DNA from: Carya illinoinensis
Taxonomy: Eukaryota > Streptophyta > Magnoliopsida > Fagales > Juglandaceae
NCBI RefSeq assembly: GCF_018687715.1
Contig: NC_056767.1
Location: 2,666,001 to 2,730,000, forward strand
DNA: 64,000 nt
Direction of reading: 5' to 3'
Of the stretch, positions 34,387-45,806 are shown piece after piece. Position 1 is the first letter of the stretch. Each line of letters starts with the position of its first letter. The translations under genes were made by a program, and so were the position numbers. The notes below the pieces were generated by a model. That model was given only the letters and a program-made list of their open reading frames with translations. It ran no database searches and had not been told where the DNA came from.

Positions 34387-35090
34387 TAGAAAAAAAAAAT
34401 CAAAAGGAGAAAAAAAGGAGGGAAGAAATCAAAGGATTCCTTTTTGGACAGCGAAACCAGAGAGCTCATCGTGTGAAGGATTCTGTCTGTGGTTGCAGTT
34501 GTGGGGAGGACCGAACCTGTTGTTGCGGTCGCCGTCGTCACATCTACCAGATCTCTGAGTCACGGCCGTCTTGCACATCTACCAGATCACGGGCACAACG
34601 GAGATGCCAACAATGAAAAATGAAAAATGCAACGTAGATGCTCTTTTCATTCACTGATTTGCAACCAATGATAGAAAATTGCTTTGGGTTGAAAAGAGCA
34701 TCTTTATATCACTGATCATTTGCATCTTTATATCACTGATTTGCATTTTTCATGGAGCCCAGTCTTTAGTTAGATATTAGCTAACTTTACTTCAAATGGA
34801 AATGACGGCAAAAATTGGATGGTGGATCTGCAATCTTGTCTAAAACTACACGAAAACTTGTCAAAAACTGCAAGGAAAATTGCTATGGAAATGGAAGTTC
34901 GCTGAAAATTACTGGGTGTTGCTCTTATTTATTTTCGCATTTTTCACCACCCATTTATGTTGTGTCCTACCTAAGGATTCGAGCTCGAGTACTTTGAAAA
35001 TTGAAATTGTTGGGAGCAGTGGTGCTTGCTGGGATTGGGAAAACAAAAGTACACGGCACGGCTACTCTGAAAGTAGTTATTTTGCCCACC
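34387..35090. other. Intergenic DNA between two transposons
   Basis: No gene is supported. It contains the small inverted-repeat element at 34620-34753. The stretch 34430-34610 is GC-richer than its surroundings and could be an old gene fragment, but no domain is recognisable. Confidence 0.5.
34620..34753. mobile_element. Small inverted-repeat element, 134 bp (MITE candidate)
   Basis: ATGAAAAATGCAA at the left end and TTGCATTTTTCAT at the right end form a perfect 13-bp inverted repeat. Inside, GATGCTCTTTT and AAAAGAGCATC form a second inverted pair. No target duplication was identified. Confidence 0.5.
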
Positions 35091-35095
35091 AATTA

Positions 35096-35441
35096 TGTTG
35101 AAATCAACCCAAGTGTGAGTGTGAAATGAGTTTGGGTTTGCAGCCACCAACTCATGCTCACCCACCACCACCTACCATTGTTAGGCCACCCACCCTCTCC
35201 CAAGTTAGAAGAAGCTGCAACAGGTGGGTTGCTCTTCTCCTATAAATAGGAGAGAGCTCTGATGCAAAAATACAGTGGGTGAAGAGAGAAAGAGGGACGT
35301 GAGAGAGAGAAATAGAATTTTGTAGAGTGTTTTGTAAATCTCGTACAAATTCTATAAAAGAGGCTCCAGTGGACGTAAGCAATTTGCTGAACTACTTTAA
35401 AATTATTTTGTGTGATTTTCAGACAGGCCGGAGGCACAACA
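35096..35441 (+). repeat. 5' LTR of the older copia element
   Basis: Begins TGTTGAAATC and ends GGCACAACA. TATA box TATAAATAG lies at 35241-35249. The GAGAGAGAAATAG stretch is probably leader just after the cap site. Confidence 0.9.
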
Positions 35442-35986
35442 ATTGGTATCAGAGCTCTGGTTCGAGCTGCCTTAAAATTCAAGTTGCTCAAAATCAATTT
35501 TTGACAACTCCAAGGTGTTCCTCGCGTTGAGACAAATCCGTTGTCGTAAACGGAATCGAAAACGGAGGTCGGAGTAGCCCACACGCGCCCCTAGAAGGTT
35601 CGCGCGTACATCTGCTGTCATCCACGTGCCCCACGCGCACCGGAGGAGGAAGACGACTGAGCCACACGCGCCCACGCGCCTCCACGCACCCTACAGAGGT
35701 TCAGCGCGTGAAAGACACGCGCCTCACGTGCTCCCCACGCGCACACAGTGCTGAAGCGCGTGTAAACCACGCGCCAACTCGTGCCCACTCGTACTGTGCA
35801 GCGCGTGCATCCCACGCGCCAGACAGATCACAACCGTCCATTTTTCAGATCCATTTTCGACTTGATCTAAGCCATTCGGAGTCCGATTTTAACAATCAAA
35901 TAGTGCTTTCCTACTATTTGGATCATTCCGGACTCATCCGTATGGTTAGAATTTTGAAATTTTGAGTCTACATTTTTTAAATTCAA

Positions 35987-36777
35987 ATGGAAGGATCTGG
36001 AAGAGACAGGAGCTCTGAACATGCCAGTAGCTCGGGACGTCAGTCCACTGTGTCAAATGCCAAGTTTGAAGTTGAAAAGTTCGATGGAACAAGCAACTTC
36101 GGCATGTGGCAGTGTGAAGTCATTGATGTGTTGATCCAACAAGAGTTGGATATTGCGTTGGGAGGAAAGCCAGATGATATGACTGATCAGGGTTGGAAGA
36201 AGCTTAATACTCAAGCTTGTAGTACAATCCGATTATGCCTTACTAAAGAACAAAAGTATTTTTTCATGAGAGAGATAGATGCTAGGGTACTTTGGCAGAA
36301 ATTGGAGGATAAGTTCATGAAGAAGAGCATTGAGAGCCGTTTACACTTGAAGAAGAAGCTCTTCAGATTCCAATTTCGTGAAGGTATTCAATGTCTGAAC
36401 ATCTGAATAATTATAATCAAATTCTTGCTGATTTGTTAAACTTGGATGTTAAAATCGAAGATGAAGATAAGGCTTTACTACTGTTAAATTCCTTACCTGA
36501 TACATATGAGCATTTAATTACTACTCTATTGTATGGGAAGAAAAATATTAGTTTTGAAGATGTATCTAGCTCTTTAATTAGCAATGAGTACCGGAGAAAA
36601 GATAAACATGTACACCAAGATACATCAAGTGAAACGCTAACAGCAAGAGGGAGACCACAGTCAAGGTATCCCGGAAGGAGGAAAGGTTTTCATTCAAAAA
36701 CCCGAGCCACATCACGTGGTTCATCAGTCGGCAGAAAACTCGCCAGAGACGAATGTTCCTTTTGTCACAACAAATGA
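35987..36777 (+). pseudogene. Gag of the older copia element, frameshifted
   Basis: The first part (35987 to about 36385) carries the copia gag signature FDGTSNFGMW and continues to LKKKLFRFQF. The frame then shifts and continues from 36391 (SEHLNNYNQILADLL) to a stop at 36775-36777. That stop falls inside the zinc knuckle: CSFCHNK is followed by a nonsense codon and then HWRKDC, so the Gly before the knuckle His has become a stop. Gag would package element RNA; this copy cannot encode a full one. Confidence 0.85.
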
Positions 36778-37980
36778 CACTGGAGGAAGGATTGTCCCAA
36801 CTGGAAGGGACAACAGCAGAATCAACCCACCACAGCCAATGTCATGGACAGAGATGACGAGTCAAATTTTGCCTTGGCAATTTCATCATCCATTTTTCGT
36901 TCCGATGAATGGATTATGGATTCCGGATGTACCTATCATATGTGTCCCAATCGGGACTGGTTTACTGATTTCACAAAAATTGATGGTGGAGCAGTACTTA
37001 TGGGCAATGATAGTGCCTGTAAGACTCAGGGAATAGGTAGCATTCGGTTAAAGCTGCATGATGGCAGTGTCAAGACTCTGACAGAAGTTTGGTACTTTCC
37101 GGACTTGCGGAAGAATCTCATCTTACTGGGATCTCTGGATTCAAAGGGATTCAGAATCGCCATTGAAGACGGAACTCTCAAAGTACTAATGGGAGTTCGG
37201 GTGGCAATGAAGGGTTTGAGGTGAGGAAACTTGTACTTCTTGCAAGGAAGTACTGTTGATGGAAGAGCTTCCACAGGCTGTGAGAAGCTAGATGAGACTG
37301 ATGCCGATACCACCAGTCTTTGGCATATGCGTATGGGACACGCAAGAGAAAAAGTTTTGCAAACACTGGTAAAGTAAGGCTTACTCAAAGGTGCCAAGAC
37401 ATGTAAACTGTCTTTCTGTGAGCACTGTGTATTGGGGAAGCAGAGGCGGATCAAGTTTGGAACCGCAGTACACAATACACAGGGAATACTTGACAATGTG
37501 CATTCCAATGTTTGGGGACCTACCCAAAATGCATCTTTGGGAGGTAAACATTGGTTTGTAACTTTTGTTGATGATTATTCTCGTCGTGTGTGGGTGTATA
37601 CGATGAAGAATAAAGATGAAGTGCTGAAAATCTTCCTTGATTGGAAGAAAATGGTTGAGACTCAGACCGGCAGGAAGATCAAGCGGCTCGGATCTGATAA
37701 TGGAGGTGAGTACACTTCAGACCCCTTCATAGAAGTATGCCGGAGAGAGGAAATTGTCAGACACTTCACGGTACGAGGTACACCGCAGCAGAACAGTGTG
37801 GCAGAACGAATGAATCGTACTTTATTAGATAAAGTGCGATGTATGTTGCTGAATGCTGAATTCAATAAACAATTTTGGGCTGAAGTTGTGACCTATGCCT
37901 GCCACCTCATCAACCGACTACCAGCAGCTGCCAATAATGGGAAGACACCCATTGAAATGTGGAGAGGTAAACATGCTACT
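36778..37980 (+). pseudogene. Protease-integrase part of the older copia pol, interrupted
   Basis: In one frame with the second gag piece this stretch shows the protease motif (MDSGCTYHMCP), the GAG-pre-integrase region (LWHMRMGHA, CEHCVLGKQ) and the integrase core (VDDYSRRVWV, SDNGGEY, PQQNSVAERMNRT). In-frame stops occur after KGLR (near 37222) and after TLVK (near 37377). The frame is cut at 37980 by the nested element and resumes in phase at 47158 once the insert and one target copy are discounted. Confidence 0.88.
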
Positions 37981-39319
37981 TGTTGAACTCAAGGTTTCAA
38001 GTTTCATGTGATTATAAATCTACACATGGATTTTGATGATAACAAATGAATTCAAAGAATAAAGAAGTCTCAAGCTCAAGTTGTCTACACAATGGAGTCA
38101 AGCACATCAAGGAAACAAGCATGAGCAAGAAGGGAACAAGTTCACATTAAAATTATAGAGTAATGTTGTAAATCTCTTCAAAATTCGAAATTAGGATTAA
38201 TGCTCAAAATTAATATTTTATCATAAAGCATTAAAATACATTTTCCACATGTGCATGAATATTTTTGAAAATTAAATTTGAAAATTTTGAAAGATGATTG
38301 ATTGTCATCTTTTGCATGTGCATGCCTTGATTAAAGGGTTGAACTTTGAAAATATTAAAGATGATTGATTGTCATCTTTCACATGTGCATGTTTTATTTG
38401 AATATTTTCAAAAGTGATTGATGCTTTTTTAGACTTATACAAAAAGTAAAAGATTAGGTTTGAATTTTTTGAAAATGAAAGTGTGCTCATTTTGTCATAT
38501 GCCAAAAGTAAAAGATTAGGTTTGATTTTTTTGAAAAAGTGAATGATGTTGTCTTTGACAATTGAAAAAGAAGAACCTTTTATTTGAATTCTTTGAAAAA
38601 GTGAATGATGTTGTCTTTGACAATTGAAAAAGAAGAACCTTTTATTTGAATTTTTTGAAAAAGTGAATGATGTTGTCTTTGACATGTGAATCTTTTTAAA
38701 TTTGAATATGAAGTCTCATATGCCTATAAATAGATCAATTGAGAGCTTCACATTCACAACACCAAGAGTATACAACATTCATTCAAAGCTTTCTTCTCTC
38801 TTCTCTAAGCATTGAGCCTTAATTCTTGTTCATTTTGAGAGATATAGTTTGCGCTGTATTGTTCTTATTTCACTCATTGAGGAGTGTTTTCTGATAATCT
38901 ACCCACTATCAGCTCTTGTATCAGAAAAAGGGTGTGTATAACCCTTGTGTGTGTAGAAAGTATTTTACACGGGGAATAGTTGAATCACCATGTGTAAGGT
39001 GATTGCAAGTGTAGAGGGTGTTCTACACGGATCCTTTGTAGCAGTATTGTTCAAAGGTGTAATAGGTTTCTATCTCCACTTGAATGAGGTTGAATAGTGA
39101 ATTTGGGAATCCTCAAGGGGTAGCTTGAGGCGAGGACGTAGGCAGTGGGGCCGAACCTCGTTAACATACTGAGTTTGCTTCTCTCTTACCCTTACTCTTT
39201 ATATTTATTGTTATTTTATATTTTGTTTATATTTTATATTATATATTTGATTTATAATTGTTATTTTTTTTTATACAACTCAATTCACCCCCCCTCTTGT
39301 GTTAGTCATCTGGGCAACA
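37981..39319 (+). repeat. 5' LTR of the SIRE-type element, 1339 bp
   Basis: TGTTGAACTC...GGGCAACA. TATA box TATAAATAG is at 38725-38733. A 62-bp direct repeat (GAAAAAGTGAATGATG...) occurs nearly three times at 38533-38672. An extended T-rich tract precedes the end. Confidence 0.92.
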
Positions 39320-39378
39320 ATTGGTATCAGAGCTAAGAGCTCTATTATAAGATTAACTATCTTTTGAGTTAAGATCTT

Positions 39379-41013
39379 ATGGCTAACATTGCAGCTTCAT
39401 TTGGTGAAGGTCAATCTAGCAGTCGACCTCCACTCTTTTGTGGAGATAAATACTCATTCTGGAAAGTTAGAATGAGAATATTTCTTCAAGTTCAAGGTAG
39501 AGAAATCTGGAAATGTATTGTAAATGGACCTTATATTCCAACAAAAGTGGTTGATGGAATAAAGGTCAAAAAGGAAGAAGAAGAGTTTGATCGTGAAGAC
39601 GATAGACTTTATACTTTAAATTTAACTGCTATGAATTTATTATATAATGCTCTTAATGGAAATGAGTTTAATAGAATAATGAATTGCGCTACGGCAAAGG
39701 AAATTTGGGATAACTTGGAAGTAACTTATGAAAGAACCTCGCAAGTAAAGGAATCAAAAATTTATATTCTTACTCATGAATATGAAATGTTTAAGATGAA
39801 TGATGATGAATCTATTTCTAGTATGCACACTCGTTTTACTAATATCATAAACAGCTTGACAGCTCTTGGCAAAGTTTATTCCAAGGTGGAGATAGTAAGA
39901 AAAATTCTCAACTCTTTACCAAAACGTTGGGAATCAAAAGTTACAGCGATTCTTGAAGCTAGAGACTTCAAGAAGCTCGAAGTCAATGAACTCATCGGGT
40001 CACTTATCACCCATGAGTACACATTGAAAAGAGGAGAAGAAGAAGGAAAGCCAAAGAAGAGCTTAGCACTTAAAGCTGTTCCTCATGAAAGTGAAAGTGA
40101 TGAAGATGAGGAAAATGACGATAAAGATGAAGAAGTTGCGATGATAACAAGAAGAATTCAGAGGTTCTTGAAGAAAAATAGAACTCCTCCGAGGAAATCT
40201 TTCAAAAAGTTTTCCAAGAAAGATTCAGGTAAAAACGATACTTTAATTTGTTATAAATGCAATAAACCTGGTCATATCAAGCCAGATTGTCCTCTGCTAA
40301 AGAAAGATCGAAACAAGGGCAAGAAAGCAATGAAAGCTACATGGGATGATGATTCAAGTAGCTCAGATAGTGAAGCAAGCAATGAAGAATCAGCAAATTT
40401 TTGTCTTATGGCTAAAGATGACATTGAGGTAACAAATCTTGATAATATTGAAAATCCTTCATATGAAGAATTGCAAAATGTTTTAGAAGAGATTTATGAG
40501 GAATTTGAAAAATTGGGTATCAAGTATACTGCTTTGAAAAAGAAAAATTCTTCTTTAACAAACGAAATTGAAATTTTAAGAAAAGAAAGTATCATTTTGA
40601 AAGATGAAAATCTTGAATTGAATAAGAAGAAAACCGATTTAGAAAATATTGTTGAAAACTTTACGAATGGAAAAAGAAATTTTGAAAAACTTCTTGGTAG
40701 TCAAAGATGTGTTTTTGACAAGGCAGGTTTGGGATATATGCCAAAACAAAAATACAAACCTTATAAAAATTTCTTTGATAATCATTCTACCTCAAAGACT
40801 AATATTCAAAATTCATTTCATAAAAATAATTTTGTCAAAAAAGGATATTATTATAATCATTCAAGTTTTTCATATATGTCACATGCTATTTGTAATTTTT
40901 GTAATAGAAATGGTCATAATTATCATACTTGTCCTATTAAAAGAAATCATACAATGACTATTAGGGCCATATGGGTACCTAAAAATCTTGTTTCTTCTAA
41001 TACTAATAAATAA
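39379..41013 (+). CDS. SIRE-type gag, 544 aa
   Basis: The open frame starts 60 bp after the LTR end and encodes a copia gag (RPPLFCGDKYSFWKVRMR; UBN2-like region to about residue 215). An acidic stretch follows (SESDEDEEND), then a zinc knuckle CYKCNKPGHIKPDC (about 292-305), a coiled coil (about 365-435) and a second knuckle-like motif CNFCNRNGHNYHTC (about 505-518). The long gag with coiled coil and two knuckles is typical of the SIRE group. No internal break is seen. It ends at TAA, and pol opens 58 bp later in another frame. Confidence 0.88.
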   Translation: MANIAASFGEGQSSSRPPLFCGDKYSFWKVRMRIFLQVQGREIWKCIVNGPYIPTKVVDGIKVKKEEEEFDREDDRLYTLNLTAMNLLYNALNGNEFNRIMNCATAKEIWDNLEVTYERTSQVKESKIYILTHEYEMFKMNDDESISSMHTRFTNIINSLTALGKVYSKVEIVRKILNSLPKRWESKVTAILEARDFKKLEVNELIGSLITHEYTLKRGEEEGKPKKSLALKAVPHESESDEDEENDDKDEEVAMITRRIQRFLKKNRTPPRKSFKKFSKKDSGKNDTLICYKCNKPGHIKPDCPLLKKDRNKGKKAMKATWDDDSSSSDSEASNEESANFCLMAKDDIEVTNLDNIENPSYEELQNVLEEIYEEFEKLGIKYTALKKKNSSLTNEIEILRKESIILKDENLELNKKKTDLENIVENFTNGKRNFEKLLGSQRCVFDKAGLGYMPKQKYKPYKNFFDNHSTSKTNIQNSFHKNNFVKKGYYYNHSSFSYMSHAICNFCNRNGHNYHTCPIKRNHTMTIRAIWVPKNLVSSNTNK

Positions 41014-41071
41014 AGGACCCAAAGAACTTGGGTACCAAGAAAAATCATTTTAATTGTTTTTATAGGTATGC

Positions 41072-44000
41072 ATGAAGTCATCCACAAGCAAAAATAAGTG
41101 GTTTTTAGATAGTGGATGTTCAAGACACATGACGGGAGACAAGACTAAGTTCTTTGATCTTAGATCTAAAGAAGAAGGACACGTGACATTTGGAGACAAC
41201 TCGAAAGGGAAGATCGTGGGAATAGGTAAAATTGGTAATGAATCTTCTCTCATAATTGAAGATGTTCTACTTGTTGAAGGTTTAAAACATAATCTTTTGA
41301 GCATAAGTCAATTATGTGATAAAGGATTTACAGTTACTTTTAAAATGGATAAATGCATTATTTTGAATGATCATGATTGTAATATTTGTTTTATTGCTTT
41401 TAGAAACAATAATGTTTATACAATTGATTTTGAAGAAATTACCTCACAAGATGCTATTTGCCTGTCAGCTCAAAATGAAACTAGTTGGTTATGGCATAGA
41501 AGATTAGGTCATGCCAACATGGAACTTATTTCCAAACTTTCAAAAAATGATCTTGTGAGAGGTTTACCAAAAACATATTTTCTTAAAGACAAAATTTGTG
41601 ATGCATGTCAATTTGGTAAACAAACAAAAACTTCTTTTAAAACTAAGAAACATATTTCCACTACTAGACCATTGCAACTGATATACATGGATCTTTTTGG
41701 ACCAAATAGAGTTGCAAGTCTAGGAGGAAAATATTATGCATTTGTTATTGTTGATGATTTCTCTAGATATACTTGGGTCATCTTTCTTGCTCATAAAGAT
41801 GAGGCACATAATGCATTTACCAAGTTATGCAAGAGAATTCAAAATGAAAAGGGTTATATTATTTCAAGTATCCGAAGTGATAGGGGAAAAGAGTTTGTTA
41901 ATAAAAATATTGAAACATTTTGTGATGAAAACGATTTTGTACATAATTTTTCTGCTCCTCGAACTCCTCAACAAAATGGGGTAGTAGAGAGGAAAAATAG
42001 ATCTCTTCAAGAAATGGCAAGAACAATGCTCAATGAGAATAACTTGCCTAGTTATTTTTGGGCCGAAGCGGTAAGTACTGCATGTTATGTTATAAATAGA
42101 GTTATGTTAAGGTCTAAGTTAGATAAAACCCCCTATGAGCTTTGGAATGAGAAAAAGCCCAACATTGGTTACTTTCATGTATTTGGATGCAAATGTTTTA
42201 TTTTGAATGACAGAGATAATTTAGGCAAGTTTGATGCAAAATCTAATGAATGTATCTTTCTCGGGTATTCTACTAATAGTAAAACTTATAGAGTATTCAA
42301 CAAAAAGACTTTGACTGTACAAGAATCTATGCATGTAGTATTTGATGAATCTAATTCTCCACTCTCCAAGAAATCTATTGATGAAGAAACAGAAGGTATA
42401 AATAACACAGAAAGTCTCAATCTCAACAAAGAGAAAGCAATAGAGGAAGTTCAACATGGAGCCATCAGGAAAGATCATCAAAATTTAATACAAGATGCAA
42501 CCAAACAGTGAAAATTTGTGAAAGATCATCCAGTGGAACAAATTTTGGGAGAACCTTCACAAGGTGTAAGTACTCGATCATCTCTTAGAAATATTTGTAA
42601 TCATACTGCTTTTCTATCTCAAATTGAACCCAAAAATATTGATGACGCACTTCTTGATGAATCTTGGATTCTATCTATGCAAGAAGAGTTGAATCAATTT
42701 GAAAGAAATGATGTTTGGACACTTGTTCCTAGACCCAAAAATCATACTATTATTGGAACAAAATGGGTTTTTAGAAACAAGAAAGATGAGTCTGGAGTCA
42801 TTACTAGAAATAAGGCTCGACTTGTAGCCCAAGGTTTTAATCAAGAAGAAGGAATCGATTATGATGAGACATATGCACCTGTCGCAAGATTAGAAGCTAT
42901 TCGAATGCTACTTGCATATGCTTGTTATAAAGATTTTAAACTTTTTCAAATGGATGTTAAAAGTGCTTTCTTAAATGGTTTTATAAATGAAGAGGTATAT
43001 GTTGAGCAACCTCCAGGTTTTGAAAATCATATTTCCCCAAATCATGTTTTCAAACTCACAAAAGCACTATATGGACTTAAACAAGCTCCTAGAGCTTGGT
43101 ACGAGAGACTCAGTGGTTTCTTAATTGAAAAAGGTTTTTCAAGAGGAAAAATCGACACAACTCTTTTCATTAAATATGAAAATGATGATATTCTTTTGAT
43201 TCAGATTTATGTTGATGATATAATATTCGGTGCTACTAATGAAAATATGTGTCAAGTTTTTGCTAAGACTATGCAGGAATAATTTGAGATGAGCATGATG
43301 GGTGAACTTACATTCTTTCTCGGATTGCAAATTAAGCAAGCAAAAAGTGGGACATTCATCAATCAATCAAAATATATTAAGGAATTACTGAAGAAGTTTG
43401 GGATGGAAAATGCTAAGGAAATTGGAACACCAATGAGCCCATCAACTAAACTTGATAAAGATGAATCCGGTAAGCCAGTTGACTCGAAGATATATCGAGG
43501 TATGATTGGTAGCTTATTATATTTAACAGCCAATAGACCAGATATTATGTTTAGTGTGTGCTTATGTGCACGTTTTTAATCATCTCCAAAAGAATCGCAT
43601 TTAATTGCAGTTAAGCGCATTCTTAGATATCTTAGTGGTACAATTAACCTAGGGTTATGGTACCCTAAGCACACATCTTTCGATCTAATCAGCTACACAG
43701 ATGCAGATTATGCTGGCTGTAAAATAGATCGAAAAAGCACTAGTGGAGCATGTCATTTCTTAGGTCATGCATTAGTTTCCTGGTTTAGTAAAAAATAAAA
43801 TTCTGTTGCACTATCTACTGCTGAGGCAGAATATGTTGCTGCGGGTAGTTGTTGTGCTCAAGTTCTCTACATGAAGCAACAACTTGAAGATTTTAAACTC
43901 AAGTATAATCACATTCCAATCAAATGTGATAATACAAGTGCTATAAATCTTTCAAAGAACCCAATACAACATTCTAGAACTAAGCATATTGAAATAAGGT

Positions 44001-44161
44001 ATCATTTTCTTCGAGATCATGTGCAAAAAGGCGATATAATATTAGAGTTCACAAACACACACGATCAGTTAGCAGATATTTTCACAAAACCTTTACCAGA
44101 AGATAGATTATGTATGATCAGAAGAGAAATAGGTATGATACATGTTATGAATATCTCTTAA
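41072..44161 (+). pseudogene. SIRE-type pol, one frame with four nonsense codons
   Basis: A single frame runs from the first Met to the end of RNase H with no indel. In order: protease (WFLDSGCSRHMTGD), GAG-pre-integrase (WLWHRRLGHA), integrase (VDDFSRYTW, SDRGKEF, PQQNGVVERKNRS), reverse transcriptase ([19 protein letters not shown]) and RNase H (STAEAEYVAAG, DNTSAINLSKNP, ADIFTKPLP). Stops interrupt it at 42509-42511, 43280-43282, 43577-43579 and 43796-43798. At least three are explained by one transition (likely TGG to TGA, CAA to TAA), as expected of methylated DNA decay. Without suppression it cannot make full pol. Confidence 0.9.
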
Positions 44162-44209
44162 AAGATAGACTAGAGTCAATAAAAATAGAGATAGATTTTT
44201 TAAATACTT

Positions 44210-44647
44210 TTACATAAACTTGAGATTCTTAGCCTCATGTTTGAGACGCTCATTCTCTTCATACAATATCATGTCATTCTTATTCATGGGAACCGGCAAG
44301 CGGAATGAAGAATCTAATAAAGATTTTAACTGTTTATTCTTCTGCTGAATGATTCCTTCCCTTGTATGAGACTCTTGAACAATTCGTTGAAGTACAACAA
44401 TTTGTTCTTTGAGCCTTTCAATTTCATGATTTTTGGCTTGTAGCCGCTGAGAAAAAGCAACAATAGAGGAAGAGTAGCGAGTCCCAAAACTCACCAAGTC
44501 ATAAATAGCATCAGAATCTGACTTATTAGTCAGATTATTATTTTCTTGCTGCAACATGGCACCAATGACAGCTGCAGAAAGGACAGGAGGTTGAGATGCA
44601 GAATGCCTCATGGATGGATCTAGAGAAATGTTAGAAGAATGAGCCAT
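44210..44647 (-). CDS. Antisense coiled-coil ORF A in the SIRE-type element, 145 aa
   Basis: This complete ORF lies on the strand opposite to gag-pol, directly after pol, where SIRE elements often carry an envelope-like ORF in sense. It starts MAHSSNISLDP, has a Ser-rich N-terminal third, a helical middle (YSSSIVAFSQRLQAKNHEIE) and a heptad-like coiled coil (LKEQIVVLQRIVQE and onward). It has no signal peptide or membrane segment. It is related to ORF B at 44891-45343 across the Ser/Ala-rich and coiled-coil part (shared Y-S...RL.A...EI..L..QI pattern). A TATA-like CTATAAAAT lies about 105 bp upstream. I recognise no named family; function unknown. Confidence 0.7.
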   Translation of the reverse strand: MAHSSNISLDPSMRHSASQPPVLSAAVIGAMLQQENNNLTNKSDSDAIYDLVSFGTRYSSSIVAFSQRLQAKNHEIERLKEQIVVLQRIVQESHTREGIIQQKNKQLKSLLDSSFRLPVPMNKNDMILYEENERLKHEAKNLKFM

Positions 44648-44751
44648 TGAGAAAAAAATAGAAGGCTTAAAACGAGAATGCTGAAGGAATGCAGATGAGT
44701 TATAGAGATGAGATGAAAACTTGATACGGATTGGATGAACATCAGGACTGA

Positions 44752-44762
44752 TTTTATAGAGA
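44752..44762 (-). promoter_or_regulatory. TATA-like box upstream of antisense ORF A
   Basis: On the minus strand the site reads CTCTATAAAATCAG, about 105 bp before the ATG at 44647. An equivalent site precedes ORF B. Confidence 0.4.
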
Positions 44763-44890
44763 TATCATAAAGAATAAGACAAACTATTTTCTCTTCAAAT
44801 CTTATTTAGTCAAAAGAAATACAAGATATGCTGGACACACATTGTCAAAAGTTTTCTTACTAACCCAGCGAGATTAACAGTAGATTGTCC

Positions 44891-45343
44891 CTATTTTTCT
44901 AGTAAACGGTGAACCTCTGCTGTTATCTGCCGATGTTGACCTTGTATCTGAACCCTTTCTCGTTCCAGATCCTCTATTCGTGGTTGCAGATCATGAGCAT
45001 ATCAATCTGCAAATTTTTTCAACTCTTGGTTTTCTTGCTTTAGCCTTTTATTCTCACTATCCTTATTAGCAAGCTTCTGTCGTAACTCAGATATTTGCAT
45101 GTTAAGATGATCAATCTCACTCACCCTCGCCATTAACCTTCGAGACAAGATCGTAACAGAGGCAGCATATTGACTACTGAGCATTCTTGATTCTGCAATA
45201 ATCTCAGAATCAGCCTTACTAGAAAAACGGTTCACTGCTCCTATCATGGTATTGACGGCCTCAGGAGAGAAGATTGATGATTGATGCGTCAAGAGTTCCT
45301 GATTCAAGTCTGGAACATTAGTGGAAGAGAATTGCTCAGCCAT
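44891..45343 (-). pseudogene. Antisense coiled-coil ORF B in the SIRE-type element, one in-frame stop
   Basis: The frame opens with MAEQFSSTNVPDLN and runs 113 codons, ending in a coiled coil (LRQKLANKDSENKRLKQE). A TGA follows at 45002-45004, after which the same frame continues with coiled-coil character (RIEDLERERVQIQ) to TAG at 44891-44893, for 150 codons in all; this is close to ORF A's 145 residues. I therefore read the TGA as a recent nonsense change. The protein is a paralogue of ORF A: shared Ser-rich start, D-S/E-I motif, Y(S/A)(S/A)S, RL.A, EI..L..QI. A TATA-like box lies about 80 bp upstream. No named family recognised. Confidence 0.65.
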
Positions 45344-45421
45344 TCTATCGTTGTGGAAAAACAGAACTCAGGTCAAGAAGCGATTATTTTTTTGGCATCC
45401 GATAGATGAAAATGATCATTT

Positions 45422-45433
45422 TTTTATAGAAAC
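45422..45433 (-). promoter_or_regulatory. TATA-like box upstream of antisense ORF B
   Basis: On the minus strand it reads TTTCTATAAAAAAATG, about 80 bp before the ATG at 45343. The spacing and CTATAAA core resemble the site before ORF A. Confidence 0.4.
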
Positions 45434-45806
45434 TCGGAGCCTTCAATCCCGTTTGTCAACAACATCAGGCGATTGTTTAAATCTTCAGCCGTATTAAATT
45501 CATAGAATTAGGCCTCGAGGCTTTGCAGCACTTGTCGGGTCACGGACGGCTCCATTTTTCAACTATCTACAGTGACTATTAAACGCATCGTTTTCTTTAG
45601 TCCATTTATTTGCTGCCGATCCTTTTTAATGATGCCAAAAGGGGGAGAAGTTTTAGACTAGAACATTAACATTGTTTAAATTGCTAAACTTGTTATATAT
45701 GCTTGGAATTATATTTATACTTTTGTTTGAAAAACTAACGCATATTTTCAGGGGGAGCTTAAGTATTAATACAGGTTTCAAGTTCTATCAAATATTTGTC
45801 ATCATC

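Noticed and set aside
37026..37508. Minus-strand ORF of 160 codons
   Set aside because: It is antisense to the integrase region of the older copia pol and lacks the promoter-like site and paralogue seen for the SIRE antisense ORFs.
38305..38685. Minus-strand repeat protein ORF (and its copy at 46234-46524)
   Set aside because: It is the translation of the 62-bp direct repeat within the LTRs; low complexity.
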